The notes beneath the pieces were generated by a model. That model was not told the DNA's origin. It saw only the letters and a program-made list of their open reading frames with translations, and ran no database searches. From an uncultured Bacteroidales bacterium (GTDB taxonomy: Bacteria > Bacteroidota > Bacteroidia > Bacteroidales > UBA11471): 59,117 bases of DNA. The stretch covers positions 1-59,117 of the forward strand of contig CALUZW010000014.1 in NCBI GenBank assembly GCA_944325415.1. Direction: 5' to 3'. Below are positions 47,919-56,706 of the stretch, piece after piece (position 1 is the stretch's first letter; each line of letters opens with the position of its first letter). Both the position numbers and the translations under genes were made by a program.

Positions 47919-49229
47919 TTAAAATTTGGTTCTGAATCCCAGATGGAAGGCAAAGTTTACGGGCTTGTCTTTCCACAGGTTCTCTATATTTTTATTACCA
48001 TTGTCGAAGAAATAGGCAACGGCCGGTTCGGCATAGAGGTCGAAGTGACGGGAGATGATGTAGCTGACTCCCAGTTTCAAGTGGGCCGACCATTGTACCC
48101 TCCGGTCTCTGATGTTTTCGGTGTAGGTACTGTATGCCAGCTGGCTATATGTGTCGTCGGTACGTCGTCCGTAGATATTGAAGTCCATCTGAGGACCGGC
48201 CGAGACGTAGAAGCTGAAAAGTTTCGTGTTGAAGAAGCGGTAGCGGGCCAGAAGCGGAATACCCAAGTAGTGCAGTTCCTGTTTGCCTTTGCGTTGCAGG
48301 GTCTCGGTTTTGTAGTCCGAACGCAACAACGTGTACACCAGTCCGCTCTCGATACCCCAGTGGGCACCGAACTGTTTCTCAAAGGTGATACCTATTGAGA
48401 TGGGTACCTTGTGTTGGTATTTCAATATGGAGCTTTCGGCGGCATAGTAGAGGCTGCTTCTTGTCATGCGTGTATCCTGGGCATACTGGGTAGTCGATAT
48501 GGCATTGGTGGAGGAGATACTCAATGCATACGAAGTTGAGCGTGCATCTGTCTGGTTGTGCCGGAAAGTGCTGTTCGAGGCGTAAAGCGTGTTTGAACCC
48601 GAGGCGGCATGCCGGAGGTGTGTTGCGGGAGCCGCCGTTTCATTTGCGGGGTTCCCGTCGCTTGTCGAGTTTTCTCTGTCCTGTTTGGGATTGGAGGCTG
48701 TTTCTTCCTCTGCGACATCGCTTGTTGTCTCTCTTTTATCGGCTTTTGGGTAGTTGGCCATTCTGTCTTGGCTGTAACCTTGTTGGGGGGAGAGTGCGCC
48801 ATTGGCTGTGCTGCTTTCTGTATCGGCGAGTATAGCTCGTGTGTCGTCTGCCAGTCTTATGGCTTGATTTGTCTGGCCGGCCTTTATTGCGGGGCCGGCT
48901 GTTTCCCCCGTTGCTGCCGTGTCGGTGTTGCCTTTCTCGCTTCTCTGGTTATCAGCAGATTGAGGTTGTGCCGATGTTGAGGTTCCCGATGTTGCCGTTT
49001 GCCTGGCGACAATAGATTCGGGGGTGTCGGGCGACAGCAGTAGATAGCCCGACAGGAAGCAGGCCGAGACAAATGCGGCTGCCGCTGCGTAACGGGCATA
49101 CTTCTTCCAGACAGGTACGCTCGGCTTCTGCCTCGGCAGCCGGCGTTCTATCTCTTCCCAAAGGCCTGAGGGTACGTCAACCTCGTGGTCTTTCAGTTTC
49201 GATTGTATGATTCTGTCTGTCTGTTTCAT
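47919..49229 (-). CDS. Anti-sigma-like membrane protein with outer-membrane beta-barrel domain
   Basis: A 436-residue protein. Residues 1-45 form a cytosolic amphipathic part (IIQSKLKDHEVDVPSGLWEE) like those of Bacteroidota anti-sigma/OMP fusion-like proteins, then one membrane helix (about 45-68, YAAAAAFVSACFLSGYLLL), a long Ser/Thr/Asn/Gln-rich low-complexity linker (about 75-255) and a C-terminal barrel-like domain of about 175 residues ending HLGFRTKF. It lies 23 bp after the ECF sigma gene. The combination points to a cognate sigma regulator, but no FecR-type domain is present. Confidence 0.7.
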   Translation of the reverse strand: MKQTDRIIQSKLKDHEVDVPSGLWEEIERRLPRQKPSVPVWKKYARYAAAAAFVSACFLSGYLLLSPDTPESIVARQTATSGTSTSAQPQSADNQRSEKGNTDTAATGETAGPAIKAGQTNQAIRLADDTRAILADTESSTANGALSPQQGYSQDRMANYPKADKRETTSDVAEEETASNPKQDRENSTSDGNPANETAAPATHLRHAASGSNTLYASNSTFRHNQTDARSTSYALSISSTNAISTTQYAQDTRMTRSSLYYAAESSILKYQHKVPISIGITFEKQFGAHWGIESGLVYTLLRSDYKTETLQRKGKQELHYLGIPLLARYRFFNTKLFSFYVSAGPQMDFNIYGRRTDDTYSQLAYSTYTENIRDRRVQWSAHLKLGVSYIISRHFDLYAEPAVAYFFDNGNKNIENLWKDKPVNFAFHLGFRTKF

Positions 49230-49252
49230 TTTTTGAGATTCCTTGCGGTCCT

Positions 49253-49777
49253 CTATATTTCATTCAAGCGTTTCTGTAACCATTTTTTTGCCCGGGTCAG
49301 CTGGGAGCGAGAGGTGCTCTCGGTGATGCCGAGCATCTGGCCTATTTCTTTGTGGTTGTATCCTTCGACCACGAACAGGTTAAATACGGTTCTGAACCCG
49401 GCCGGCAATTCGGCAACCAACTCCATCAACTCGTCGGCCGACATCTGTTCTATTGTCGACGTATCGATTTCCTGCATCGGCTCGTTGTCGTCAAGGTCGA
49501 CCGTCTCGCGCAGTACATCGTTGCGCCGCAGATATTCCAATGCCGTGTTGACAAAAATTCTCCGTATCCACCCTTCAAATGAGCCGTTGCCCGTGTAGCT
49601 GCCGATTGCCGTAAAAACCTTGATAAATCCCTCCTGCATCAGGTCCTGTGCCGTATCGTAATCACGACCGTACCGCAAACACACCGCCATCATCTTGCGG
49701 GCATATTTGTCGTACAGGGCACGCTGCGCCTGAGGGTTGTTTTTTCTGCAATTGTCGATTAGCTCTTTTTCTGTCAT
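49253..49777 (-). CDS. ECF-type RNA polymerase sigma factor
   Basis: A 174-residue sigma-70 family protein, start ATG 49777 (MTEKELIDNCRKNN). Region 2 (about 10-80: QRALYDKYARKMMAVCLRYG, DLMQEGFIKVF, WIRRIFVNTALEYLRR) binds the core and the -10 element; region 4 (about 118-170) has the HTH YNHKEIGQMLGITESTSRSQLTRAKKWL. Region 3 is absent, hence ECF. It heads a three-gene unit with the anti-sigma-like barrel protein. Confidence 0.93.
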   Translation of the reverse strand: MTEKELIDNCRKNNPQAQRALYDKYARKMMAVCLRYGRDYDTAQDLMQEGFIKVFTAIGSYTGNGSFEGWIRRIFVNTALEYLRRNDVLRETVDLDDNEPMQEIDTSTIEQMSADELMELVAELPAGFRTVFNLFVVEGYNHKEIGQMLGITESTSRSQLTRAKKWLQKRLNEI

Positions 49778-49807
49778 ACGGAGATGTGGCAGGGCTATTT
49801 TTGACAA

Positions 49808-49847
49808 GCAGCTATTAGTCAGATGTAGAAAACCGACTAATAGCTGC
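49808..49847. repeat. Long inverted repeat ahead of the sigma factor gene
   Basis: GCAGCTATTAGTC (49808-49820) and its exact complement (49835-49847) form a 13-bp stem around a 14-base loop, 30 bp upstream of the sigma start. It could be an operator, an mRNA structure, or a terminator (T-run beyond on the plus strand at 49859-49866). Confidence 0.5.
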
Positions 49848-49911
49848 ATGATGAAGTATTTTTTTGAGAGGATTTATCTCCTCTTGTGTTTTTTATGCTC
49901 TTTTTAATAGA

Positions 49912-51156
49912 TTACGAGAGCTTGTGAATGACCAGTCCCGACCGCAGTTTGGGCTCGAACCATGTCGTTTTGGGCGGCATGATGTTTCCCGAGTCGGCGA
50001 TGTCCATGAGTTGTTTCATCGATACGGGGTAGAGGGCGAGAGCTACTCTCATTTCGCCGTTGTCGACACGGCGTTTCAGCTCTTCAAGACCGCGTATTCC
50101 GCCCACGAAGTCGATGCGTTTGTCGCTGCGCAGGTCGTTGATGCCCAATATGTCGCGCAGGATAAGGTCCGACGAGATGGTTACATCGAGCACACCGATG
50201 GGGTCGTTGTCGTTGTAGGTGCCCGCTTTGGCGGTCAGCGAATACCATTCGCCGCTCAGGTAGAGCGAGAAGTTGTGCAGGGCACAGGGATGGTAAATTT
50301 CCGGACCTTTCTTCTCGACGGTGAAATTCTCGGCCAGCCGGGCGAGGAACTCTTCGTCGCTCAGTCCGTTGAGGTCTTTAACTACGCGGTTGTAGTCGAT
50401 GATGTGCAACTGTGAGGCCGGGAAGCACACGGCCAAGAAGTAGTTGTACTCTTCGTCGCCGCGGTGGTGCGGGTTCTGACGGGCCTTTTCGGCGCCCACC
50501 AGTGCGGCGGCAGCGGTACGGTGGTGGCCGTCGGCGATGTAGAGGTAGGGTATGGCGGCAAAGAGTTCGGTGATGCGTTGTATGGTAGCCGGGTCGTTGA
50601 TGAGCCAGAAGTGATGTCCGAATCCGTCGGGGGCGGTAAAGTCATATTCGGGTTCGCCCTTTACGGTTTCGGCCACGATGGCATCGAGTTCGGCATTGTC
50701 GGGGTAGGCAAAGAATACCGGTTCGATGTTGGCATTGTTGATGCGAACATGTTTCATGCGGTCTTCTTCTTTGTCGCGGCGGGTGAGTTCGTGTTTCTTG
50801 ATGACGCCGTTGAGGTAGTCGTCGACATTGGCACATACCACCAGTCCGTATTGTGTACGGCCGTTCATGGTCTGGGCGTAGACGTAATATTTCTCGCTCG
50901 GGTCTTGTACCAGCCATCCTTTTTCCTGGAAGAGGTTGAATTGCTCGACGGCCTTGTCGTAGACTTTGGGGTCGTGTTCGTCGGTGCCCGGAGCAAAATT
51001 GATTTCGGGTTTTATGATGTGGTAGAGCGATTTCTCGTTACCGGCAGCCTCGGCGCGTGCTTCGTCCGAGTTGAGCACGTCATAGGGGCGAGAGGCGACC
51101 TCTTCGACCAGTTCGCGGGGCGGTCTTATTCCTTTGAAGGGTTTGATTTTTGCCAT
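49912..51156 (-). CDS. DUF1015 family protein
   Basis: A 414-residue cytosolic protein of the DUF1015 family, called SerB-associated in some taxa. It has PFKGIRPPRELVEEVASRPYD at the N-terminus, then KHELTRRDKEEDRMKHV, YLYIADGHHRTAAAALVGAE and FVGGIRGLEELKRRVD. The family is commonly next to serA/serC in Bacteroidota; a role in serine or phosphoserine metabolism is suspected but not shown. It is separated from serA by a terminator (51177-51222), so it may need a separate promoter or read-through. Confidence 0.9.
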   Translation of the reverse strand: MAKIKPFKGIRPPRELVEEVASRPYDVLNSDEARAEAAGNEKSLYHIIKPEINFAPGTDEHDPKVYDKAVEQFNLFQEKGWLVQDPSEKYYVYAQTMNGRTQYGLVVCANVDDYLNGVIKKHELTRRDKEEDRMKHVRINNANIEPVFFAYPDNAELDAIVAETVKGEPEYDFTAPDGFGHHFWLINDPATIQRITELFAAIPYLYIADGHHRTAAAALVGAEKARQNPHHRGDEEYNYFLAVCFPASQLHIIDYNRVVKDLNGLSDEEFLARLAENFTVEKKGPEIYHPCALHNFSLYLSGEWYSLTAKAGTYNDNDPIGVLDVTISSDLILRDILGINDLRSDKRIDFVGGIRGLEELKRRVDNGEMRVALALYPVSMKQLMDIADSGNIMPPKTTWFEPKLRSGLVIHKLS

Positions 51157-51176
51157 GGCAAGATGTTTTATAAATA

Positions 51177-51222
51177 AAAGAGGGTGAGCTATGACGCCGT
51201 AAGCGATAGTATCACCCTCTTT
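51177..51222 (-). terminator. Terminator between serA and the DUF1015 gene
   Basis: AAAGAGGGTGA (51177-51187) with TCACCCTCTTT (51212-51222), inner CTAT/ATAG pairing, T-rich tail on the minus strand. Confidence 0.75.
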
Positions 51223-51238
51223 AAGTGGTTGGTGTTTC

Positions 51239-52159
51239 TTACTTGTTTACTCTGAATTTGTCGATGCCGTCTTTGAGGTAGCCTACCGATTGTTTGGCGG
51301 CGGCGATACCTGCATTGATATTGGCTTCGGCGGTCTGGGCACCCATTTTTTTAGGGGTGAAGAAGTAGCGGCCTTCGAGTTTTTCGGCAAAGGTGGCTGC
51401 ATTGGAGGGAGCGATGTCGGAGATGTATTTGAAGTCGGCTCTCTCTTCCATCAGTTTCACCAGTTCTTCTTCGTCGATAACCTCCTTGCGGGCCGTGTTG
51501 ATGAGTACGGCGCCTTTGGGCATCTGTTTCAGCAGGTTGTAGTTAATCGATTTTTTGGTCTCGTCGGTGGCGGGAATGTGCAGCGATACGAACTGACAGG
51601 TCTTGTAGAGTTCGTCAACGTTTTCTATGGGGTTCACACCGGCTTCGGCGATAACCGTCGAGGGGCAGTAGGGGTCGAAAGCGTAGACTTCCATGCCGAA
51701 TCCTTTGGCTATGCGGGCTACGTTGCGGCCTACCTGTCCGAATGCGTGGATACCTAGTTTCTTGCCTTTCAGTTCGGTGCCCGATGTGCCGTTGTAGAAG
51801 TTGCGCACCATCATGACGGCCATACCGAAGACGAGCTCGGCTACTGCATTGGAGTTCTGGCCCGGGGTGTTCATGACACATACGTTGTGGGCCGTGGCTG
51901 CGGCCAGGTCGATATTGTCGTAGCCGGCTCCGGCACGTACTACGATTTTCAGGTTCTTGGCAGCGTCGAATACTTCGGCGTCGATAATGTCGCTGCGCAC
52001 GATGATGCCGTCGACATCTTTCACGGCGTCGAGCAGTTTGGCCTTTTCGCCGTATTTTTCGAGGAGTACCAGCTCCATGCCGGCGCTTTCTACTTCTTTG
52101 CGAATGCCTTCTACCGCAACGGCGGCAAAGGGCTTATCTGTTGCTACTAATATTTTCAT
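51239..52159 (-). CDS. serA: D-3-phosphoglycerate dehydrogenase, short form
   Basis: A 306-residue D-isomer 2-hydroxyacid dehydrogenase, the first step of serine synthesis. GIIVRSDIIDAEV and the Rossmann motif GKKLGIHAFGQVGRNVARIA, then GAVLINTARKEVIDEEELV are visible. No C-terminal ACT or ASB domain is present, so allosteric serine inhibition of the long forms is unlikely. The catalytic His region is altered in register: PKKMGAQTAEA near the end. It starts 11 bp after serC. Confidence 0.93.
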   Translation of the reverse strand: MKILVATDKPFAAVAVEGIRKEVESAGMELVLLEKYGEKAKLLDAVKDVDGIIVRSDIIDAEVFDAAKNLKIVVRAGAGYDNIDLAAATAHNVCVMNTPGQNSNAVAELVFGMAVMMVRNFYNGTSGTELKGKKLGIHAFGQVGRNVARIAKGFGMEVYAFDPYCPSTVIAEAGVNPIENVDELYKTCQFVSLHIPATDETKKSINYNLLKQMPKGAVLINTARKEVIDEEELVKLMEERADFKYISDIAPSNAATFAEKLEGRYFFTPKKMGAQTAEANINAGIAAAKQSVGYLKDGIDKFRVNK

Positions 52160-52170
52160 GATGGCAAAGA

Positions 52171-53238
52171 TTAGTGTTTTCTTTCAAATTCCTGCATGGT
52201 GGCGATGAGGGCTTCAACGCTCGATTTGGGCAGGGCGTTGTAGAGCGATGCGCGGAATCCGCCTACCGAACGGTGTCCCTTGATACCTACCATACCTTGT
52301 TCGGCTGCAAACTTGGCAAATTCTTCTTCGAGTTCTTTGTATTCGTCGTTCATGACGAAGCATACGTTCATGATAGAGCGGTCTTCGGGTACGACAGTGC
52401 CGCGGAAGAGTTTGTTGCGGTCGATTTCGTCGTAGAGGAGGGCTGCTTTTTCGATGTTCATCTTTTCGAGTACTTTCACGCCACCCAATTCTTTATAGTA
52501 TTTGAGGGTCTGCAAGGCGGCAAACACGGGCAGACAGGGAGGTGTGTTGAACATCGAACCTTTCTTGATGTGGGTGCGGTAGTCGAGCATCGTGGGTATG
52601 GCGCGGTCGACATGTCCCAAAGCCTCTTCGCGTACGATGGCGATGGTTACACCGGCAGGTGCGAGGTTCTTTTGGGCTCCGGCATAGATGATGTCGTATT
52701 TGGATACATCAACGGGGCGCGAGAAGATGTCGGACGACATGTCGGCAACCAGAGGTACTTTCACGTCGGGATCCTGACGCATTTCGGTTCCGAAGATGGT
52801 GTTGTTGGTCGTGATGTGGAAGTAGTCAGCGTCTTCGGGTACGGTGTAGTCTTTGGGGATATAGGTGAAGTTGGCCTCTTTCGACGATGCAACGACGTCG
52901 ACTTCGCCGAAGAGTTTGGCCTCTTTAATGGCATTGACGGCCCACGTTCCCGTTTCCAGGTAAGCGGCTTTCTTTTTCAACAGGTTGAAAGGCACCATAC
53001 AGAATTGCAGGCTGGCTCCACCGCCGAGGTATACAACGTCGTATCCGGCGGGTACGTCTAATAATTCTTTGACAAGAGCGCGGGCTTCGTCCATGACGGC
53101 CGAAAATTCTTTGCTTCGGTGTGAGATTTCCAGCAAAGAGAGTCCTGTTCCAGCAAAATCCAATACAGCGTCGGCTGTATTTTTAATGGTGTATTGGCTC
53201 AGAATAGAGGGGCCTGCATAAAAATTGTGCTTTTTCAT
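52171..53238 (-). CDS. serC: Phosphoserine aminotransferase
   Basis: A 355-residue fold-type I PLP enzyme converting 3-phosphohydroxypyruvate to phosphoserine. It begins [15 protein letters not shown], then [48 protein letters not shown] with the Schiff-base Lys, and [10 protein letters not shown]. It is first in the serC-serA unit. Confidence 0.96.
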   Translation of the reverse strand: MKKHNFYAGPSILSQYTIKNTADAVLDFAGTGLSLLEISHRSKEFSAVMDEARALVKELLDVPAGYDVVYLGGGASLQFCMVPFNLLKKKAAYLETGTWAVNAIKEAKLFGEVDVVASSKEANFTYIPKDYTVPEDADYFHITTNNTIFGTEMRQDPDVKVPLVADMSSDIFSRPVDVSKYDIIYAGAQKNLAPAGVTIAIVREEALGHVDRAIPTMLDYRTHIKKGSMFNTPPCLPVFAALQTLKYYKELGGVKVLEKMNIEKAALLYDEIDRNKLFRGTVVPEDRSIMNVCFVMNDEYKELEEEFAKFAAEQGMVGIKGHRSVGGFRASLYNALPKSSVEALIATMQEFERKH

Positions 53239-53267
53239 TTTGTTTATTTTTTAATGTACTGATTCTC

Positions 53268-53275
53268 CAAAATTA
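53268..53275 (-). promoter_or_regulatory. -7 box of serC-serA
   Basis: TAATTTTG on the minus strand, 30 bp before the ATG. A second match (TAAATTTG, 53309-53302) lies further upstream. Confidence 0.5.
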
Positions 53276-53341
53276 GATTCCAAACGCGGGTTTTGAGGGA
53301 ACAAATTTATGTTTTTTTTTGTCCTTTGCCAAGAAAATGTC

Positions 53342-53386
53342 AAATAAAAAGGCCGTAACAGAAACATATTTTCTTTTTTACGGCTG
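53342..53386 (-). terminator. Terminator of the purA-rarA unit
   Basis: GCCGTAA (53352-53358) pairs with TTACGGC (53378-53384) with further AGAAA/TTTCT pairing inside; TTTTTATTTG follows on the minus strand. Confidence 0.65.
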
Positions 53387-53443
53387 TTTTGGCATATCGG
53401 CTTTGCAAAAAGGTGTTTTTGCCTTTTCGTCGGTGTATGATGG

Positions 53444-54718
53444 CTATTTATATTTATCTCCCCACAGGTTGCGCAGATGTTCTTTGTGCCGCTCTTCGGC
53501 TGCGTTGGGCTGGGGGTGCCACAGCGATTTATTTTTAATGGCGTCGGGCAGGTATTGCTGCTTGACGAAATGCCCCTCGAAATCATGGGCATAAAGATAT
53601 TTCTTGCCATAGCCCAACTCTTTCATCAAAGCCGTGGGGGCATTGCGCAGGTGGAGGGGGACAGGCAGGTTGCCGGTCTGTTCGACGCAGGCGAGGGCGT
53701 CGTTGATGGCTTTGTAGGCTGAGTTGCTCTTGGGGCTGCATGCCAGATATACGGCAGCTTCGGCCAGGGCGATGCGGCCTTCGGGCCACCCGATGTTTTG
53801 TACGGCTTCGAAAGCTGCGTTGGCGATGAGAAGGGCGTTGGGGTTGGCCAGACCTATGTCTTCCGAGGCCGAGATGACCAGCCGTCGTGCAATGAATTTG
53901 GGGTCCTCTCCGCCGGCTACCATACGGGCTAGCCAGTAGATGGCTCCGTCGGGGTCGCTGCCGCGTATCGACTTGATGAAGGCCGAGATGATGTCGTAGT
54001 GCATTTCTCCCCCCTTGTCGTAGGCCATGGGGTTTTGCTGCAACCGGTCGGTTACGACGGTGTCGTCGATGACGAGGGGTTCATCGGCGGGGGTGGCGTT
54101 GGCTATGAGGTCGATGATGTTGAGCAGTTTGCGGGCGTCGCCGCCGGCGTAGCGGAAGAGTGCTGTGGTCTCTTTGATGTCGATGCGCCGCTTTTGCAGT
54201 TCTTTGTCGGTGTGTATGGCCCGGTCGAGGAGTTGTTGCAGATGCTGGGCGTCGAGCGATTTGAGTACATAGACCTGGCAGCGGGAAAGCAGCGGGCGTA
54301 TCACTTCGAACGACGGATTCTCTGTTGTGGCTCCGATGAGGGTGACGGTACCGTTTTCTACGGCACCGAGCAAAGAGTCTTGCTGCGACTTGTTGAAACG
54401 GTGTATTTCGTCGATGAACAGAATGGGGCGGCTTTGTTGGAAGAATCCGTTGCTCTTGCATTTGTCGAGGACTTCGCGCACCTCTTTCACGCCCGAGTGT
54501 ATGGCACTCAGGGTGTAGAACGGGGTTTTGAGCTGGACGGCAATAATATGGGCCAGCGTGGTCTTGCCGACACCGGGAGGTCCCCATAATATAAATGAGG
54601 ATACCTCTCCGCTGTCTATCATTCGGCGTAGAACGGCGCCTTTCCCCACAAGATGTTCCTGCCCGATGTAGTCATCGAGTGTCCTTGGACGCAGTCGTTC
54701 GGCTAATGGCGGTAGCAT
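53444..54718 (-). CDS. rarA: Replication-associated recombination protein RarA (MgsA)
   Basis: A 424-residue AAA+ ATPase of the clamp-loader clade acting at stalled forks. It starts PPLAERLRPRTLDDYIGQEH, Walker A is WGPPGVGKTTLAH, Walker B LFIDEIHRFNKSQQD, sensor 1 IGATTENPSFEV; the C-terminal tetramerisation part begins DIISAFIKSIRGSDPDGAIYW. It follows purA by 36 bp on the same strand. Confidence 0.96.
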   Translation of the reverse strand: MLPPLAERLRPRTLDDYIGQEHLVGKGAVLRRMIDSGEVSSFILWGPPGVGKTTLAHIIAVQLKTPFYTLSAIHSGVKEVREVLDKCKSNGFFQQSRPILFIDEIHRFNKSQQDSLLGAVENGTVTLIGATTENPSFEVIRPLLSRCQVYVLKSLDAQHLQQLLDRAIHTDKELQKRRIDIKETTALFRYAGGDARKLLNIIDLIANATPADEPLVIDDTVVTDRLQQNPMAYDKGGEMHYDIISAFIKSIRGSDPDGAIYWLARMVAGGEDPKFIARRLVISASEDIGLANPNALLIANAAFEAVQNIGWPEGRIALAEAAVYLACSPKSNSAYKAINDALACVEQTGNLPVPLHLRNAPTALMKELGYGKKYLYAHDFEGHFVKQQYLPDAIKNKSLWHPQPNAAEERHKEHLRNLWGDKYK

Positions 54719-54754
54719 GGAGCTTTCGGGGGTATGGCGTCTGTCGGGGTGTGA

Positions 54755-56032
54755 TTAGTCGTTGTCGGTGTAGCGTTCGATGGTCTGTGCGCGGTCGGGA
54801 CCCACCGATACGATTTTGATGCGTACACCCAGTTCCTCTTCGAGGAAGGTGAGGTAGGCGTTGAACTCTTCGGGGAATTCGTCTTCGCTCTGCATGTGGG
54901 TCATGTCGCATTTCCAGCCGGGGAATTCCACATATACGGGTTCGATTTTGTCGTCGATTTCGAAGGGGAATTCGTCGGTCTCCTTGCCATCGATGCGGTA
55001 AGCAACGCACGCCTTGATGGTTTCGAAGGTGTCGAGTACGTCGCTCTTCATCATGATGAGGTCGGTAACACCGTCGATCATGATGGCATATTTCAGGGCG
55101 ACAAGGTCTATCCAGCCGCAGCGGCGTTCGCGTCCGGTAACGGCACCGTATTCATGACCGATGTCGCGGATTTTCTTTCCGGTTTCGTCGAACAGCTCCG
55201 TGGGGAACGGACCACTGCCCACGCGGGTGCAGTAGGCTTTGAATATACCATATACTTTGCCGATGCGGCCGGGGGCTACACCCAGGCCTGTGCAGGCTCC
55301 GGCACAGATGGTGTTGGAAGAGGTAACAAACGGGTAGGAACCGAAATCGACGTCGAGCAGGGTTCCTTGGGCACCTTCGGCCAGTACCGACTTGTCGTCT
55401 TTCAACAGTTTGTTGATTTCGTGTTCGCTGTCGATGAAACGGAACTGTTTCAGGTAGTCGAGCGAGGCAAACCATTGGGCTTCGAGCTCGGCAATGTCGT
55501 AGGTGTAGTGGAGTGATTGTAGTATGGCTTCGTGGCGGGCCTTTGCCTTGGCATATTTCTCTTCAAAGTTGTGCAGCAGGTCTCCTACACGCAGTCCGTT
55601 GCGGCTCACCTTGTCGGTATAGGTGGGGCCGATACCTTTGCCGGTGGTGCCTATTTTCCCGGCACCCTTGGCGGCTTCATAGGCGGCGTCGAGCATACGG
55701 TGGGTGGGGAGTATGAGGTGTGCCTTTTTCGAGATATAGAGCTGGCGGGTGATGTCGTGTCCGCTGGCGGCCAGTGCTTCGGCTTCCTGCTTGAAGAGTA
55801 CGGGGTCGAGTACGACACCGTTGCCGATGATGTTGATTTTGCCGCCCTGGAATATGCCCGAGGGTATGGAGCGGAGCACATATTTCTCGCCGTTGAATTC
55901 CAGCGTATGGCCGGCATTCGGGCCGCCCTGGAAACGGGTGATGACGTCGTATTTCGGAGTGAGAACATCGACGACTTTGCCTTTGCCTTCGTCGCCCCAT
56001 TGCAATCCTAATAATACATCTACTGATTTCAT
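54755..56032 (-). CDS. purA: Adenylosuccinate synthetase
   Basis: A 425-residue GTP-dependent enzyme adding aspartate to IMP. QWGDEGKGKVVDVLTPKYD (P-loop-like with catalytic Asp), GPNAGHTLEF (catalytic His), GTTGKGIGPTYTDKVSRNG, AEGAQGTLLDVDFGSYPFVT and TVGRERRCGWID-like TGRERRCGWIDLVALK are all present. It lies 28 bp after the fur gene. Confidence 0.97.
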   Translation of the reverse strand: MKSVDVLLGLQWGDEGKGKVVDVLTPKYDVITRFQGGPNAGHTLEFNGEKYVLRSIPSGIFQGGKINIIGNGVVLDPVLFKQEAEALAASGHDITRQLYISKKAHLILPTHRMLDAAYEAAKGAGKIGTTGKGIGPTYTDKVSRNGLRVGDLLHNFEEKYAKAKARHEAILQSLHYTYDIAELEAQWFASLDYLKQFRFIDSEHEINKLLKDDKSVLAEGAQGTLLDVDFGSYPFVTSSNTICAGACTGLGVAPGRIGKVYGIFKAYCTRVGSGPFPTELFDETGKKIRDIGHEYGAVTGRERRCGWIDLVALKYAIMIDGVTDLIMMKSDVLDTFETIKACVAYRIDGKETDEFPFEIDDKIEPVYVEFPGWKCDMTHMQSEDEFPEEFNAYLTFLEEELGVRIKIVSVGPDRAQTIERYTDND

Positions 56033-56060
56033 AATTTAGGGAGTGTGGTTATTTTTGTTG

Positions 56061-56555
56061 TTATTGTTTGTTTTCTTTTTCGCTGTTTTTCCGGCGGAGC
56101 CCTTTGCGTTCGGCCTGCATGCAGGAGGAGCATATGCCGTAGACGTAGAGGGCGTAGTAGGCCGTGGTGAACCGTGCAAATTTCTTCTGTGAAAGCACTT
56201 CGAGCAGTTTGGGGTCTTTCACCTCTCTTATTTTCCCGCAGCGGGTGCAGATGAGGTGGTGATGATTGGCCATGTTGTACGATTTCTCATACTGGGCTGG
56301 GTGGTTGCCAAACTGATGTTTGCGCACCAGTCCTGCGTCGACCAGCAGATCTACGGTGTTGTATACCGTGGCTCGGCTTACCCGATATTCGCTCTCCGAC
56401 ATCATTTCGTGCAGCAAGTCGACATCGAAATGTTCGCTTGTTGCATATATCTTGTCCAATATGGCATATCGCTCGGGCGTCTTTCGCAGCTTCTTCGCTT
56501 CCAGATATTGAGACAGTTTTTGTCGTACGATTTCTCGGGTTTTCTCCTCAATCAT
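56061..56555 (-). CDS. Fur-family transcriptional regulator
   Basis: A 164-residue metal-dependent regulator (start ATG 56555, MIEEKTREIVRQKL). The winged helix (about 20-90: KTPERYAILDKIYATSEHFD, SRATVYNTVDLLVDAGLV) is followed by NHHHLICTRCGKIREV, with His-rich metal site and first CxxC, and CSSCMQAE, the second CxxC. Whether it senses Fe, Zn or peroxide cannot be told from sequence. It heads the purA-rarA unit. Confidence 0.92.
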   Translation of the reverse strand: MIEEKTREIVRQKLSQYLEAKKLRKTPERYAILDKIYATSEHFDVDLLHEMMSESEYRVSRATVYNTVDLLVDAGLVRKHQFGNHPAQYEKSYNMANHHHLICTRCGKIREVKDPKLLEVLSQKKFARFTTAYYALYVYGICSSCMQAERKGLRRKNSEKENKQ

Positions 56556-56581
56556 GGCTCTTATGGTTGTGCCAAACGAGG

Positions 56582-56589
56582 CAAAGATA
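56582..56589 (-). promoter_or_regulatory. -7 box of fur-purA-rarA
   Basis: TATCTTTG on the minus strand, 27 bp before the Fur-family ATG; a -33 element is weak. Confidence 0.55.
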
Positions 56590-56653
56590 ATGAATAAAAC
56601 CGAAATATGGTGTGCGAAAGGGGAGATAGTTGCGATTAACGTGTAATGTTTTT

Positions 56654-56679
56654 CGCGACAGGGTGGTGTTCCTGTCGCG
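56654..56679 (-). terminator. Hairpin after the AlkD-like gene
   Basis: CGCGACAGG (56654-56662) with CCTGTCGCG (56671-56679), an 8-base loop, 28 bp past the stop at 56707. It lacks a T-tract on the minus strand, so termination is uncertain. Confidence 0.4.
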
Positions 56680-56706
56680 TTTGCCTGACAAGGTGGTGCG
56701 GGCTCT

